Assembly: GCA_016721605.1 (NCBI GenBank)
Contig: JADKHS010000013.1
Coordinates: forward strand, 1 to 54,241
Length of the DNA: 54,241 nucleotides
Direction: 5' to 3'
DNA from: Nitrosomonadales bacterium
GTDB taxonomy: Bacteria > Pseudomonadota > Gammaproteobacteria > Burkholderiales > Gallionellaceae
Below the pieces are notes generated by a model. That model had not been told where the DNA came from. It was given only the letters and a program-made list of their open reading frames with translations, and did not search any database. Of the stretch, positions 46,480 through 54,241 are shown one piece after another. Both the position numbers and the translations under genes were made by a program. How positions within the stretch are numbered: position 1 is the first letter of the stretch; each line of letters opens with the position of its first letter.

Positions 46480-47577
46480 TCAGGCGTTACCTATGCCTCG
46501 GGTGGGAAGGCCGATTTGACGCGCGAAATCCAGCATGCGCTCGATAGAAACCTTGGCACGACGCCCGATTACCGGATCAACATGTATCTCATTCTTCCCT
46601 CTTTCCAACACTTCAGCGAGATTTAACAACCCGTTCATCGCCATCCACGGACAGTGATTACAACTAGTGCAAGTCGCGCCCTCTCCAGCCGTAGGGGCTT
46701 CGAAAAACACCTTGCCAGGCGATAAAGTTTTCATTCTGTGCAGGATACCGTTATCGGTCGCCACAATGAACTTGTTCGCAGCCAAAGTTTGTGTTGCCTT
46801 AATGAGCTGCGTGGTAGAACCCACCACATCAGCAAGCTGCACTACTGCCGGGGGGGATTCTGGATGAACTAGCACCTTGGCATCCGGGTGTTGCGCCTTA
46901 AGTTCAGCCAACTCCTTGGCCTTGAACTCGTCATGCACCACACATGAACCTTGCCACAGCAATATGTCGGCACCACTTTGTTGCTGAATGTAATGGCCCA
47001 GATGACGATCCGGTGCCCATAATATTTTCTGCCCCTGCTCCTTAAGATGCTTAACGATGGGCAACGCGATAGAACTGGTTACCACCCAATCGGCGCGTGC
47101 TTTTACCGCCGCACTGGTGTTGGCATATACCACCACGGTACGATCCGGGTGTGCGTCACAGAAAGCAGTAAATTCCTCCACCGGACAACCAAGGTCGAGC
47201 GAACAATTTGCATCCAAATCAGGCATTAACACACGTTTTTCCGGGTTGAGGATTTTCGCTGTCTCGCCCATGAAACGCACTCCCGCCACCACTAACGTTT
47301 GCGCCGGATGCTGATGGCCGAAATTGGCCATATCAAGGGAATCAGATACGCAACCGCCTGTAGCATCGGCTAAATCCTGCAAGTCCGGATGTACGTAATA
47401 ATGCGCCACCAGCACCGCATCCTGTTCTTTTAACAGTCGTTTGATACGCTCGATCAGCATGGCCTTTTCATCTGGCTCCGGTTCGCGCGGCTTCTTCGCC
47501 CACGCTGTCGAAGTGGCGCAGCCGGGATGATCGTAGGCAATCGATATCATGCCACCCTGCCTCTCAATTTCCTTCAT
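46480..47577 (-). CDS. nadA: quinolinate synthase NadA
   Basis: 365 residues. It condenses iminoaspartate with dihydroxyacetone phosphate for NAD synthesis and carries a 4Fe-4S cluster. Conserved parts are VAHYYVHPDLQDLADATGGCVSDSLDMA, MPDLDANCSLDLGCP, VVYANTSAAVKARADWVVTSS, ILWAPDRHLGHYI, HPESPP and GEGATCTSCNHCPWMAMN with cluster Cys residues. The first ATG is used; another at 47550 is possible. It is on the same strand as nudB but separated from its neighbours by 34 and 82 nt. Confidence 0.96.
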   Translation of the reverse strand: MKEIERQGGMISIAYDHPGCATSTAWAKKPREPEPDEKAMLIERIKRLLKEQDAVLVAHYYVHPDLQDLADATGGCVSDSLDMANFGHQHPAQTLVVAGVRFMGETAKILNPEKRVLMPDLDANCSLDLGCPVEEFTAFCDAHPDRTVVVYANTSAAVKARADWVVTSSIALPIVKHLKEQGQKILWAPDRHLGHYIQQQSGADILLWQGSCVVHDEFKAKELAELKAQHPDAKVLVHPESPPAVVQLADVVGSTTQLIKATQTLAANKFIVATDNGILHRMKTLSPGKVFFEAPTAGEGATCTSCNHCPWMAMNGLLNLAEVLERGKNEIHVDPVIGRRAKVSIERMLDFARQIGLPTRGIGNA

Positions 47578-47611
47578 TTAAAATTCTTTCGTTCACTATG
47601 TATGGGCGGTT

Positions 47612-48061
47612 TCAGCCCCTCGTTTTTTCTCTTTTAGGCAGCTGCAAAATCGCTTCACGGTTGCTGGGCGAAAACACCAGCCCCGCAGCTTCCTGCCAAG
47701 GCAACCATTGATAACTGAGATGCTCCCGCGGTGATAATTGGACAGGAAGTACGCAGGGTAATTCCAATCCAAATACATGCTCGGTGTTGTGCCGAGTACC
47801 CGGTGCATAGCGATGCTGCCATTTTGCATAAATTTCATAGATATTTTGGACCTGCCAATCCACCAAGGAATACTGATTGGCATCCAAGCCAGTTTCCTCA
47901 AACACTTCACGCACAGCTGTCTCGCACAAAGACTCGCCTTCATCTCGGCTACCGGTGACTGATTGCCAAGAACCTGGATGATCAGCGCGTTCCAGAAGCA
48001 ACACCTCAAAATCCAAGGTATAAATCACCACTAACACTGAAACTGGTAATTTATATTGCAT
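47612..48061 (-). CDS. nudB: dihydroneopterin triphosphate diphosphatase NudB (Nudix)
   Basis: 149 residues with a complete Nudix box GSRDEGESLCETAVREVFEETGL, starting YKLPVSVLVVIYTLDFEVLLLERADHPGSWQSVTG as in NudB. It removes pyrophosphate from dihydroneopterin triphosphate in folate synthesis. In many betaproteobacteria nudB directly follows aspS; here barstar and RNase genes lie between. It starts 8 nt after the barstar stop. Confidence 0.9.
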   Translation of the reverse strand: MQYKLPVSVLVVIYTLDFEVLLLERADHPGSWQSVTGSRDEGESLCETAVREVFEETGLDANQYSLVDWQVQNIYEIYAKWQHRYAPGTRHNTEHVFGLELPCVLPVQLSPREHLSYQWLPWQEAAGLVFSPSNREAILQLPKREKTRG

Positions 48062-48069
48062 GGATGGCG

Positions 48070-48465
48070 CTAGCAGAAAAAAATCCAGAATGGTTTATCT
48101 TGCGATTTCCAGAAAGCTATCGTATCAGCAAAAATTTCCATAGCAATATTGTGATCCTCAGCAGCCATTCCAAGTGTGCCATTATCATTACGCAACAACA
48201 GCACATAACCGCAAGCGGGTTGCCAGGAAAGATCGCTCAATATATCGGCCAACGCATCCCAATTGCCACCAAACCAATCCGGCACACGGACTGCCTGCGC
48301 GATGGCCGCGATAAATTTTTCCTTGCCCTCTATCTCAACCAGATCAACCTCGAACAAGACGCAACCTGCCTCTGCCACTGCTGCATACAACTCGTCCAAG
48401 CGGCAACCTAGCTGGTATGTACCCGCCTCTCTTACATCTTTTAAGCGTAACGACAAATTATCCAT
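48070..48465 (-). CDS. barstar-family RNase inhibitor
   Basis: 131 residues from MDNLSLRLKDV. The core matches barstar: LFEVDLVEIEGKEKFIAAIAQAVRVPDWFGGNWDALADILSDLSW, where the FGxNWDAL region holds the helix and Asp that plug the RNase active site. I chose the start at 48465 because it is one nt after the RNase stop and matches the family. A longer frame to 48555 runs inside the RNase gene. It protects the cell from its neighbour. Confidence 0.88.
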   Translation of the reverse strand: MDNLSLRLKDVREAGTYQLGCRLDELYAAVAEAGCVLFEVDLVEIEGKEKFIAAIAQAVRVPDWFGGNWDALADILSDLSWQPACGYVLLLRNDNGTLGMAAEDHNIAMEIFADTIAFWKSQDKPFWIFFC

Positions 48466-48466
48466 G

Positions 48467-48862
48467 TTATTCCACGATGCGCCGAAAAGTCCGGTAATGG
48501 TCAGCGCTGTAATAACACTCAACAGGTTGGCCACAGACAATGCGTCGTGCACCACGATTGCGTATTCCAGGTGTTTTCACCGTAAATTCACGATAATAAC
48601 CACGCTCGTGTTTGGGCAACCGTTTTTCAAAATTACTGAATATCACACCATCACGCGGATATGGAAACGGGCCGCCCCGCTTAATGAGATGCAAGGTTTC
48701 GCGCCCTTCCGGCGGCAACGCAAACACCGTGATAATCTGCATTTCACGGTCATTATTTAACCCAAACGCATAAGCATAAGTTTGTGCTGAACCCAGTGCT
48801 AGCAGCATTGCAAACAAACAGAATAAAAAATGCAGGATGAACCGTGCGCTAACCATTCTCAT
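48467..48862 (-). CDS. secreted barnase/T1-like guanyl-specific ribonuclease
   Basis: About 131 residues. The N-terminus is a signal peptide (FILHFLFCLFAMLLALGSAQTYA). The mature part has the RNase N1/T1 (barnase) fold: LPPEGRETLHLIKRGGPFPYPRDGVIFSNFEKRLP, then YYREFTVKTPG with the catalytic Glu, RGARRIVCG with the catalytic Arg, and YYSADHYRTFRRI with the catalytic His. It cleaves RNA after G. The start at 48862 places the signal peptide at the N-terminus; the frame opens farther up at 48922. It is paired with barstar 1 nt downstream, in the aspS operon. Confidence 0.88.
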   Translation of the reverse strand: MRMVSARFILHFLFCLFAMLLALGSAQTYAYAFGLNNDREMQIITVFALPPEGRETLHLIKRGGPFPYPRDGVIFSNFEKRLPKHERGYYREFTVKTPGIRNRGARRIVCGQPVECYYSADHYRTFRRIVE

Positions 48863-48921
48863 CTTAAATATGGCTTCAATTTCTTCCCTATTTTGTAACA
48901 CAAACGGGCAACGCCGCCACA

Positions 48922-50724
48922 CTATTCCTTCGTCACTTCCACCGTCGTTTGCACTTTCTGACGCAAACGAATATGCAGCTCATTCAGTTGTTTTTCGTCA
49001 ACGGCACTGGGCGCTTGGGTTAGCAGACACTGCGCGCGTTGGGTCTTGGGAAAAGCGATCACGTCACGGATCGATTCAGAGCCGCTCATAAGCGTAACGA
49101 TACGATCCAGGCCGAAGGCCAGCCCACCGTGCGGTGGTGCGCCATATTGCAGTGCGTCGAGCAGGAAGCCAAATTTTAGTTGCGCCTCTTCCGCACCAAT
49201 GTTGAGCGCGCGGAATACTAATGACTGGGTTTCCTCCTTATGAATACGCACCGAGCCACCACCGAGTTCCCAACCGTTTAACACGATGTCGTATGCCTTC
49301 GCCAAGCAACGTCCAGGATCATTTTCCAACAGGTGAAGGTGCTCGTCCTTGGGCGCAGTGAACGGATGATGGCAGGCATTCCAACGTTTAGCTTCATCAT
49401 CGTATTCAAACATTGGGAAATCCACCACCCACAGGGGAGTCCATGCTGCGCCACTGACATATTTTTTCTCATGGCCAATCTTGGTGCGTAACGCGCCGAG
49501 CGCATCATTCACTATCTTAGCCTTGTCCGCTCCGAAGAAAATCAAGTCACCATTCTGTGCACCTGTACGAGCCATGATTATTTTCAGCGCGTCCTCATTG
49601 AGGTTCTTCACGATAGGTGATTGCAGACCAGTTTCATTCAACTGCGTCACGTCATTGACTTTAATATAGGCCAAGCCGCGTGCACCGTAGATGCCAACGA
49701 ATTTGGTGTATTCATCAATTTCACCGCGCGTAAATGAGCCACCACCGGGCACACGTAACGCTGCCACGCGCCCGTTAACTTGATTGGCAGGCGCAGAAAA
49801 CACCTTGAATGCCACATCTTTTACCGCATCCGTAACATCAGTAATTTCCAGTGTTACTCTCAAATCAGGCTTATCTGAACCAAAGCGCGCCATCGCCTCA
49901 GCGTGAGAAATACGCGGAAACGGATTAGGCAAAACAGTACCCAACACCTCTTTGAATACGGTGCGGAGCATTTCCTCCGTCAGCATCATAATCTGCTCTT
50001 CACCCAGAAATGAGGTCTCAATGTCCACCTGAGTAAATTCTGGTTGGCGGTCTGCGCGCAAATCTTCATCACGGAAGCATTTAGTGATTTGATAGTAACG
50101 GTCAAAACCTGCCACCATGAGCAACTGTTTGAATAGCTGCGGCGATTGCGGCAACGCAAAGAATTCGCCTGCATGAACACGCGATGGCACCAGATAGTCA
50201 CGCGCACCTTCCGGTGTGGATTTGGTCAGCATCGGCGTTTCAATATCGATAAAACCCTTCGCATCCAGAAAACGGCGAAACGCCATTGCTGTTTTATAGC
50301 GTAGCATCAGATTTTTCTGCATCTGCGGACGCCGTAGGTCAATTACGCGGTGTGTCAGGCGCACGTTCTCCGACAGATTTTCGTCATCCAGCTGGAACGG
50401 CGGCGTAAGCGCGGCATTCAGCACTTCGATTTCATGGCATAGAATTTCGATCTCACCGCTACCAAGGTTGCTATTGGAACTACCCTCCGGGCGACGGCGC
50501 ACGCGTCCGCTAATACGCAGCACAAACTCACTTCGCACCGATTCGGCAATTTTAAACATATCCGCACGGTCCGGTGCACATACCACTTGCGCCAGCCCTT
50601 CGCGGTCGCGAAGATCAATAAAAATTACCCCACCGTGGTCACGGCGACGGTGTGCCCAGCCGCACAAAGTAACAGCTTGGCCAAGATTTGAAACGTTAAG
50701 ATGTCCGCAGTAATGAGTTCGCAT
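48922..50724 (-). CDS. aspS: aspartyl-tRNA synthetase
   Basis: 600 residues, full length. The N-terminal OB fold is VTLCGWAHRRRDHGGVIFIDLRDREGLAQVVC. Class II motif 2 is FRDEDLRADRQPEFTQVDIE; the bacterial GAD insertion lies at about 300-420. Motif 3 is GGLAFGLDRIVTLM. It charges tRNA-Asp (or also tRNA-Asn if non-discriminating; AsnRS and GatCAB are not in view). It is preceded by the DUF502 gene and followed by the RNase/barstar pair on the same strand. Confidence 0.98.
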   Translation of the reverse strand: MRTHYCGHLNVSNLGQAVTLCGWAHRRRDHGGVIFIDLRDREGLAQVVCAPDRADMFKIAESVRSEFVLRISGRVRRRPEGSSNSNLGSGEIEILCHEIEVLNAALTPPFQLDDENLSENVRLTHRVIDLRRPQMQKNLMLRYKTAMAFRRFLDAKGFIDIETPMLTKSTPEGARDYLVPSRVHAGEFFALPQSPQLFKQLLMVAGFDRYYQITKCFRDEDLRADRQPEFTQVDIETSFLGEEQIMMLTEEMLRTVFKEVLGTVLPNPFPRISHAEAMARFGSDKPDLRVTLEITDVTDAVKDVAFKVFSAPANQVNGRVAALRVPGGGSFTRGEIDEYTKFVGIYGARGLAYIKVNDVTQLNETGLQSPIVKNLNEDALKIIMARTGAQNGDLIFFGADKAKIVNDALGALRTKIGHEKKYVSGAAWTPLWVVDFPMFEYDDEAKRWNACHHPFTAPKDEHLHLLENDPGRCLAKAYDIVLNGWELGGGSVRIHKEETQSLVFRALNIGAEEAQLKFGFLLDALQYGAPPHGGLAFGLDRIVTLMSGSESIRDVIAFPKTQRAQCLLTQAPSAVDEKQLNELHIRLRQKVQTTVEVTKE

Positions 50725-50762
50725 ATTTTCAATAAGTTAATCTAATAAATCGGGGAATTGTG

Positions 50763-51371
50763 TTAGTTTTCTGGGTGGTAAGGCGTAGCAGGAGTAGCAA
50801 CTACACCCATTGAAATAATGGATTTCAAAGCCACATCCACGCTAATGTTAAGCTCGATGGTATCAGCACGGCGCACGTAGAAATAAAATCCGTTTACCGG
50901 GCTGGGTGCAGTGGGAATAAATACGCCTACATATTCATCTTTAAGCTGCTGTGTGACCTCACCCGGAATAGCGGTCTGAAATGCCAACGACCATGCATCG
51001 GGGTGCGGATACCGTACCAGCAACACCTTGCGGAAAGCAAGCCCGTTACTGGATAGTAACGTATCACTAACCTGTTTCACGCTATGGTAAATGCTGCTTA
51101 CTACAGGAATGCGGCGTAGCAGACCTTCCCAATAACTCAACAGACGCTGCCCGAGAACATTATGCACCAGCAAACCGGTACCGAGCACGATCACTACGGT
51201 AAGAATTACGCCCAAACCGGGAATGTGAATACCGAGCAGTTTATCTGGATACCAATTTACCGGCAGTAGCAGCAGACTCTGGTCTAGCGTGCTAATTGTC
51301 AGATCCAGAACCCAGATGGTAATGCCAAGCGGAACCCACACCAATAGTCCGGTGAGCAAATATTTCTTCAC
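50763..51371 (-). CDS. DUF502 inner-membrane protein
   Basis: 202 residues starting MKKYLLTGLLVWVPLGITIWVL (GTG start). A second hydrophobic region follows (LGIHIPGLGVILTVVIVLGTGLLVHNVLGQRLL). Conserved family segments are IPVVSSIYHSVKQVSDTLL and VGVFIPTAPSPVNGFYFYV. Function is unknown. The GTG overlaps the fmdB stop as GTGA, and aspS follows after 38 nt. This order, fmdB-DUF502-aspS, is common in betaproteobacteria. Confidence 0.9.
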   Translation of the reverse strand: MKKYLLTGLLVWVPLGITIWVLDLTISTLDQSLLLLPVNWYPDKLLGIHIPGLGVILTVVIVLGTGLLVHNVLGQRLLSYWEGLLRRIPVVSSIYHSVKQVSDTLLSSNGLAFRKVLLVRYPHPDAWSLAFQTAIPGEVTQQLKDEYVGVFIPTAPSPVNGFYFYVRRADTIELNISVDVALKSIISMGVVATPATPYHPEN

Positions 51372-51629
51372 CCGTTGCCACCTGAAGTCGACGTGGCAGA
51401 ACTCACTGTGCCAGTAGCTGATTCTGATTTAGCTTCTGGCTTACTGCCCGAACCCTTAAAGTCCGTGGCATACCAACCACTCCTTGAGTTGAAAGCCAGC
51501 GGCTGAAAGCTGCTTGCTGAATGTAGGTTTGCCACATGCAGGACATACGGTCAATGGCGTATCGCTGATCTTTTGCATGACATCTTTTTGTACACCACAA
51601 CTGCTGCAACGATATTCGTAAATAGGCAT
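51368..51629 (-). CDS. FmdB-family zinc-ribbon protein, one frameshift
   Basis: It starts MPIYEYRCSSCGVQKDVMQK with a strong GGAGGA site before ATG 51629. Two CxxC pairs (CSSC and CPAC) form the zinc ribbon. After FQLK the frame should read GSGWYATDFKGSGSK, but AAGGAG where AAGGGAG would keep frame causes a shift near 51485. The second frame continues (KPEAKSESATGTVSSATSTSGG) to a TGA at 51368-51370 that overlaps the DUF502 start. Joined length is about 87 residues. The family is of unknown function, once tied to formamidase or methylamine regulation. Confidence 0.85.
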
Positions 51630-51663
51630 GGCATCCTCCTGTTAGGAATCAAAAAGGCGTACA

Positions 51664-52206
51664 TTATAACGCAGCCTCACGCCAGATGCCTGACTCCAAC
51701 CCATCCAGTGTCCACTCGCCGATCCGGTAACGGATCAAGCGCAAGGTAGGGTAACCCACAGCGGCTGTCATGCGGCGTACCTGACGGTTCTTACCCTCAC
51801 GAATAATGAGTTCCAACCAACTAGTTGGTTTATTTTTACGCTCGCGGATCGGAGGAGTACGCCGCCATAAGTTTACCGGTTCTTCCATCAATCTTGCCAT
51901 GGCAGGCAAAGTCACAAAATCAGGCAGTTTTACTCCACTCCGCAATTGCGCTAGTGCCGTCTCGCTTGGCTTGCCTTCCACTTGCACCCAATAAATCTTG
52001 GCTAACTTGTGAAGTGGATCCGTAATGCGGTGTTGCAACAAACCATCGTCAGTAAGCAACAACAAACCTTCACTGTCCGCATCTAACCGCCCCGCTGGAT
52101 ACAAATCGGGAACCGCGATATAATCCGCCAGCGTTGGATGCAGACCGTCGCGGCTAAACTGACAAATCACGCCATAAGGCTTGTTGAACAACAGGATGCA
52201 GCTCAT
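51664..52206 (-). CDS. rluE: 23S rRNA pseudouridine synthase, RluE/RsuA type
   Basis: 180 residues from MSCILLFNKPYGVICQF. The catalytic motif is AGRLDADSEGLLLLTDDG with the nucleophilic Asp. KIYWVQVEGKPSETALAQLRSGVKL and IREGKNRQVRRMTAAVGYPTLRLIR complete the RsuA family pattern. There is no S4 domain, as in RluE, which modifies 23S rRNA U2457. The start at 52206 fits the family; the open frame extends upstream to 52461 through the icd gene on the other strand and is not used. It is divergent from icd. Confidence 0.9.
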   Translation of the reverse strand: MSCILLFNKPYGVICQFSRDGLHPTLADYIAVPDLYPAGRLDADSEGLLLLTDDGLLQHRITDPLHKLAKIYWVQVEGKPSETALAQLRSGVKLPDFVTLPAMARLMEEPVNLWRRTPPIRERKNKPTSWLELIIREGKNRQVRRMTAAVGYPTLRLIRYRIGEWTLDGLESGIWREAAL

Positions 52207-52272
52207 CCGATTTTTCCACTCACTTAAAATGATCCATATTACCCCAAGCTTTTCATCGGGGAGCGAAAATAC

Positions 52273-53526
52273 ATGACCCAACACATCAAAGTACCGTCTC
52301 AAGGCCAAAAAATTACCGTTAACAAAGACTACACACTCAACGTGCCAGATCAGCCCATTATTCCATTTATTGAAGGCGATGGCACGGGCGTGGATATCAC
52401 CCCTGTTATGCGGCGCGTGGTGGATGAAGCGGTCACCAAGGCTTACAACGGTAAACGCCAAATTGTATGGATGGAAGTATATGCCGGCGAGAAAGCCGTC
52501 AATACCTACGGCAACGATACATGGCTACCAGATGACACAGTAGAAGCAGTGCGCAACCATGTTGTGTCCATTAAAGGCCCGCTCACCACCCCTACTTCCG
52601 GCGGAATGCGCTCACTCAATGTAGCATTGCGCCAAATTCTTGACCTATACGTATGCTTACGTCCCGTACGCTGGTTCGAAGGCGTTCCTACACCAGTGAC
52701 AGCACCAGAAAAAGTGGATATGGTGATCTTCCGTGAAAACACTGAAGATATTTATGCGGGTATCGAATGGGAAGCTGGCTCGCCAGAATCTAAAAAATTA
52801 ATCAAATTTTTACAAAATGAGATGGGCGTAACGAAAATTCGTTTCCCAGAAACCTCTGCTATTGGCATCAAACCGGTATCCATCGAAGGTAGTGAGCGTT
52901 TAATTCGTCGCGCTATCCAGTATGCCATAGACAATAAGCGCAAGTCCGTCACCCTGGTACATAAGGGCAACATAATGAAGTTTACCGAAGGCGGCTTCAA
53001 GAAATGGGGCTATGAACTCGCCAAGCGAGAATTCGGTGGAGTAGAAATCGACGGCGGGCCTTGGCTGAAATTGCCCGAAAAATATGGAAGTGGAGGCATC
53101 ATCATTAAAGATGTAATTGCCGACGCATTTCTACAACAAATTTTATTACGTCCTGCAGAATATGACGTTATCGCGACCTTGAATCTCAACGGCGACTATA
53201 TATCTGATGCACTGGCGGCAGAAGTCGGCGGTATTGGTATCGCGCCGGGCGCTAATTTGTCTGATAGCATTGCCATGTTTGAAGCCACCCACGGCACCGC
53301 ACCGAAATATGCTGGCAACGATTACGTCAATCCCGGTTCATTGATTCTCTCAGCAGAGATGATGCTGCGCCATATCGGCTGGTCGGAAGCCGCCGATCTA
53401 ATTATTAAGGGTATGAACGGGGCAATCGCCGCCAAGACCGTCACCTATGATTTCGCTCGGCTAACACAAGGGGCACAACAAATATCGTGCTCTGCATTCG
53501 GCGAAGCAATAGTTAAAAACATGTAA
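52273..53526 (+). CDS. icd: NADP-dependent isocitrate dehydrogenase
   Basis: 417 residues. TCA-cycle enzyme converting isocitrate to 2-oxoglutarate. Recognisable parts are IPFIEGDGTGVDITPVM, KGPLTTPTSGGMRSLNVALRQ with the phosphorylatable Ser region, FRENTEDIYAGIEW, LVHKGNIMKFTEGGFKKWGY, DVIADAFLQQILLRPAEYDVIATLNLNGDYISDALAAEVGGIGIAPGAN and ATHGTAPKYAG. It has the size and features of the homodimeric E. coli type. GGGGAGC lies ahead of the ATG. Confidence 0.97.
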   Translation: MTQHIKVPSQGQKITVNKDYTLNVPDQPIIPFIEGDGTGVDITPVMRRVVDEAVTKAYNGKRQIVWMEVYAGEKAVNTYGNDTWLPDDTVEAVRNHVVSIKGPLTTPTSGGMRSLNVALRQILDLYVCLRPVRWFEGVPTPVTAPEKVDMVIFRENTEDIYAGIEWEAGSPESKKLIKFLQNEMGVTKIRFPETSAIGIKPVSIEGSERLIRRAIQYAIDNKRKSVTLVHKGNIMKFTEGGFKKWGYELAKREFGGVEIDGGPWLKLPEKYGSGGIIIKDVIADAFLQQILLRPAEYDVIATLNLNGDYISDALAAEVGGIGIAPGANLSDSIAMFEATHGTAPKYAGNDYVNPGSLILSAEMMLRHIGWSEAADLIIKGMNGAIAAKTVTYDFARLTQGAQQISCSAFGEAIVKNM

Positions 53527-53625
53527 ATGACAGAGTAAGTTGGTTGGGTAAGACCGCGGTTTATCTTAACAGTCATCCACAATCAGCTGAAAACGGTGTT
53601 TTTAACTTTAAGGCTCTAGCATAAA

Positions 53626-54241
53626 GTGCACTCTCTTGTTTCATCCGTTGATATAGCCTCATCTTTTTCAACCGCATATCTGACGCGGGGACGTCAATAT
53701 TATCGTGAGAACAAAGTTACGGCGCTAAGTACCAGCCCAAATGGTGCCTTGGTTACTGCACTTGTCGCAGGCTCAAATAAAAATCGCTATCACGTCAATA
53801 TCCTTCTGCAAGCCAAGCCGGAAGGTCATGTACTGGTCAACGGAGAATGCAGTTGCCCGGTGGGCTACAACTGCAAGCATGTTGTCGCAACACTAATCAA
53901 GGCCCAAGCGGAATCCCCTCGTGAAGTTCAAGCGCCAGCAGATCAAGTATCACCAAATGTAACGGATTTACCAGATGAAATTTCCATCTGGCTAAACGAA
54001 ATGGCGCGTGTAGCCATACCAACACTAGACCGTGATACCTTACCCGCGAACGTGTCACAACGTTTACTGTATGTTTTAAAATTGAACGATAGCAAGCCAG
54101 CGGGAGTAGCAGTGGCATTTTTCACTGCCAGATTGCTCAAGGCCGGGGGGTTTGGCAAAAAAACGTTTCATAATTCCATAGCCAATATTTTTATCGGCGC
54201 GACGCCACGCTATTTTACCGAGCGGGACAAGGAAATTGTCG
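53626..54241 (+). CDS. SWIM zinc-finger protein, probable N-terminus of an Snf2-type helicase (partial)
   Basis: 205 residues read to the right edge without a stop. From GTG 53626: SSVDIASSFSTAYLTRGRQYYRENKVTAL, then a SWIM finger CSCPVGYNCKH (CxCx6CxH pattern) at about residues 77-87. Such N-terminal SWIM domains usually belong to large SNF2/HepA-like helicases that begin with this RGRxYY...V layout. The helicase part would lie beyond 54241, so that part is inferred. There is no ATG candidate; a weak AAGG lies upstream of the GTG. Confidence 0.75.
   Translation, partial: MHSLVSSVDIASSFSTAYLTRGRQYYRENKVTALSTSPNGALVTALVAGSNKNRYHVNILLQAKPEGHVLVNGECSCPVGYNCKHVVATLIKAQAESPREVQAPADQVSPNVTDLPDEISIWLNEMARVAIPTLDRDTLPANVSQRLLYVLKLNDSKPAGVAVAFFTARLLKAGGFGKKTFHNSIANIFIGATPRYFTERDKEIV

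Noticed and set aside
1..54241. tRNA, rRNA, riboswitch or prophage
   Set aside because: No cloverleaf, rRNA or known riboswitch core was seen by eye, and no phage structural genes are present; a covariance-model search would be needed to exclude small RNAs.

Overview
The window looks like a chromosomal stretch of a betaproteobacterium, probably Nitrosomonadales/Gallionellaceae-like. This is inferred from gene content and moderate GC: a RegB/RegA redox two-component pair, ornithine-lipid genes olsA/olsB, the order fmdB-DUF502-aspS-nudB, PhoU/PhoX/Ppk1, and a single-domain QueF. I see no tRNA or rRNA gene. The left edge (about 1-200) is homopolymer-rich and looks like a poorly resolved contig end.

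Region 1 (1-5 kb) is accessory and decayed. A CRISPR array runs off the left edge. Its right end is joined to the 3' part of a type I-C cas7 (csd2) gene. Two toxin-antitoxin pairs follow (RelE/ParE type and zeta type), with a lone type I-E-like CRISPR repeat between them. Then come two stray degenerate copies of the main array repeat, a cyclic-nucleotide-binding protein and an IS630-type transposase remnant.

Region 2 (5-18 kb, almost all on the minus strand) carries a secreted beta-helix protein and a phosphate-economy cluster: sixA, a CYTH-CHAD protein, olsB, olsA, phoU, a phoX-type phosphatase and ppk1. A 141-bp MITE-like element and an EAL-CBS-GGDEF protein follow. Region 3 (18-26 kb) has regA/regB, a PepSY membrane protein with a siderophore-type TonB-dependent receptor, a NYN-domain protein and queF.

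Region 4 (26-38 kb) is core: smc, a PBP7-type peptidase, an MFS transporter, the heat-shock set grpE-dnaK-dnaJ with sigma-32-like promoters, and an ABC-F ATPase. Region 5 (38-44 kb) has a membrane-anchored peroxiredoxin, tonB-exbB-exbD, and a metal-type TonB receptor with an N-terminal PEGA-like domain. The tonB operon and the receptor operon share a 19-bp palindrome placed exactly 21 nt before a TACTAT -10-like box. Region 6 (44-54 kb) has clsB, an EEP hydrolase, nadA, nudB, barstar, a barnase-like RNase, aspS, DUF502, fmdB, rluE, icd, and the start of a SWIM-domain protein that runs off the right edge.

At least 17 single- or double-base frameshifts, mostly in homopolymer runs, break otherwise well-conserved genes: cas7 fragment, zeta toxin, beta-helix, phoU, ppk, EAL-GGDEF, PepSY, both TonB receptors, ABC-F, fmdB. 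I annotate each as one gene spanning the breaks. Sequencing error is the simplest explanation, but the clustering in 10.8-24 kb is worth checking.
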